Assembly (NCBI GenBank): GCA_964491395.1
Contig: CAZBGI010000001.1
Coordinates: 1 to 64,000, forward strand
Length of the DNA: 64,000 nucleotides
Source of the DNA: SKVR01 sp964491395
GTDB taxonomy: Bacteria > Bacteroidota > Bacteroidia > Bacteroidales > UBA7960
Direction of reading: 5' to 3'
A program made the translations under genes and the position numbers. Positions 63,763 through 64,000 of the stretch are shown here, piece after piece (position 1 is the stretch's first letter; each line of letters begins with the position of its first letter). The notes beneath the pieces were generated by a model that worked only from the letters and a program-made list of their open reading frames with translations, searched no databases and was not told where the DNA came from.

Positions 63763-64000
63763 ATGCACATACTTGTCACAGATGACTTATATACCAACCG
63801 GCTTCAGGTGGGGATTTTACTCAAAAGCCTGGGTCACACCTTCGATGAGGCATTGAACGGAGAGGAGGCCATAGCAAGGCTACACAAAACAGCCTATGAT
63901 CTCATTCTCATGGACATTGAAATGCCGGTAAGAAATGGAATAGAAACCACCTGGTATATCAGGGAAAACTTTGAAGAGCCCAAAAAAAACATCCCCATCA
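63763..64000 (+). CDS. Receiver-domain response regulator (cut by window end)
   Basis: Starts MHILVTDDLYTNRLQVGILL and continues through LILMDIEMPVRNG, a receiver with an acidic pair and phospho-accepting Asp. At least 79 residues are present and the rest is beyond the window. The style (TDDLYTNRL, MPVRNG) is that of receivers found in hybrid kinases or in regulators with attached HPt domains. It is divergent from the che cluster and may be part of the same control system. Confidence 0.85.
   Translation, partial: MHILVTDDLYTNRLQVGILLKSLGHTFDEALNGEEAIARLHKTAYDLILMDIEMPVRNGIETTWYIRENFEEPKKNIPI

Overview
The window looks like chromosomal DNA of a Bacteroidota bacterium, probably Bacteroidales/Marinilabiliales-like. 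I cannot name a genus. The reasons are several promoters with the Bacteroidota -7 element TAnnTTTG, start codons without clear Shine-Dalgarno sequences, a ribosomal protein S16 with a long acidic tail, and an alpha-oxoamine synthase of the sphingolipid/sulfonolipid type. No rRNA, tRNA, CRISPR array, IS element or flagellar/pilus gene was recognised.

Layout. (1) 1-5.6 kb: visibly AT-rich. A 1598-residue nuclease-helicase (DEDD exonuclease + RecQ + UvrD-like helicase) lies between two genes that both look broken at its borders, which suggests an inserted or replaced segment. (2) 5.6-16 kb: GNAT acetyltransferase, DUF1622 membrane protein, MacB/FtsX-type permease, DUF302 protein, and a very large alpha-2-macroglobulin lipoprotein with a thioester motif. 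(3) 16-31.6 kb: glycosyltransferase and flippase; a small membrane protein with mutL; two rhomboid proteases and an EEP hydrolase; a small outer-membrane barrel; an Ldh-family dehydrogenase; a PH-like membrane protein; a 56-residue YtxH-like protein; uvrB; an M23 peptidase; and the alpha-oxoamine synthase. (4) 32-37.8 kb: a three-gene phosphorelay unit on the minus strand, made of a TPR/PAS hybrid kinase whose kinase core is degenerate, a free HPt protein and an intact PAS histidine kinase. (5) 37.9-45.2 kb: DUF58 protein, trxA, dnaE, then divergently rpsP-rimM-trmN6. (6) 45.2-63.5 kb: a long minus-strand chemosensory cluster. In transcription order it is: small ORF, coiled-coil protein, STAS protein, two CheY paralogs, CheA, CheW, one MCP, HPt, REC-PAS-PAS-HK-REC-HPt hybrid kinase, CheR, an HK-like protein, CheD, CheB, and (after a gap) a membrane-bound hybrid kinase. 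A receiver-domain gene starts divergently at 63763 and runs off the window.

The most unusual region is the combined chemosensory/phosphorelay block. A complete CheA/W/Y/R/B/D set with a single chemoreceptor is interleaved with HPt and hybrid-kinase parts. Three phosphorelay modules in the window have lost the phospho-accepting histidine: Y856 in the TPR kinase, N55 in the kinase-like protein next to cheD, and M857 in the HPt domain of the large hybrid kinase. In two of the three cases an intact module is encoded next door, which suggests phosphotransfer is split between proteins. The coiled-coil protein carries a CheZ-like DxxxQ helix, and no other CheY phosphatase is visible. The chemoreceptor has a predicted periplasmic zinc-binding (CZB-like) motif and a C-terminal EYEKF sequence on a Gly-Asn linker that could tether CheR/CheB.
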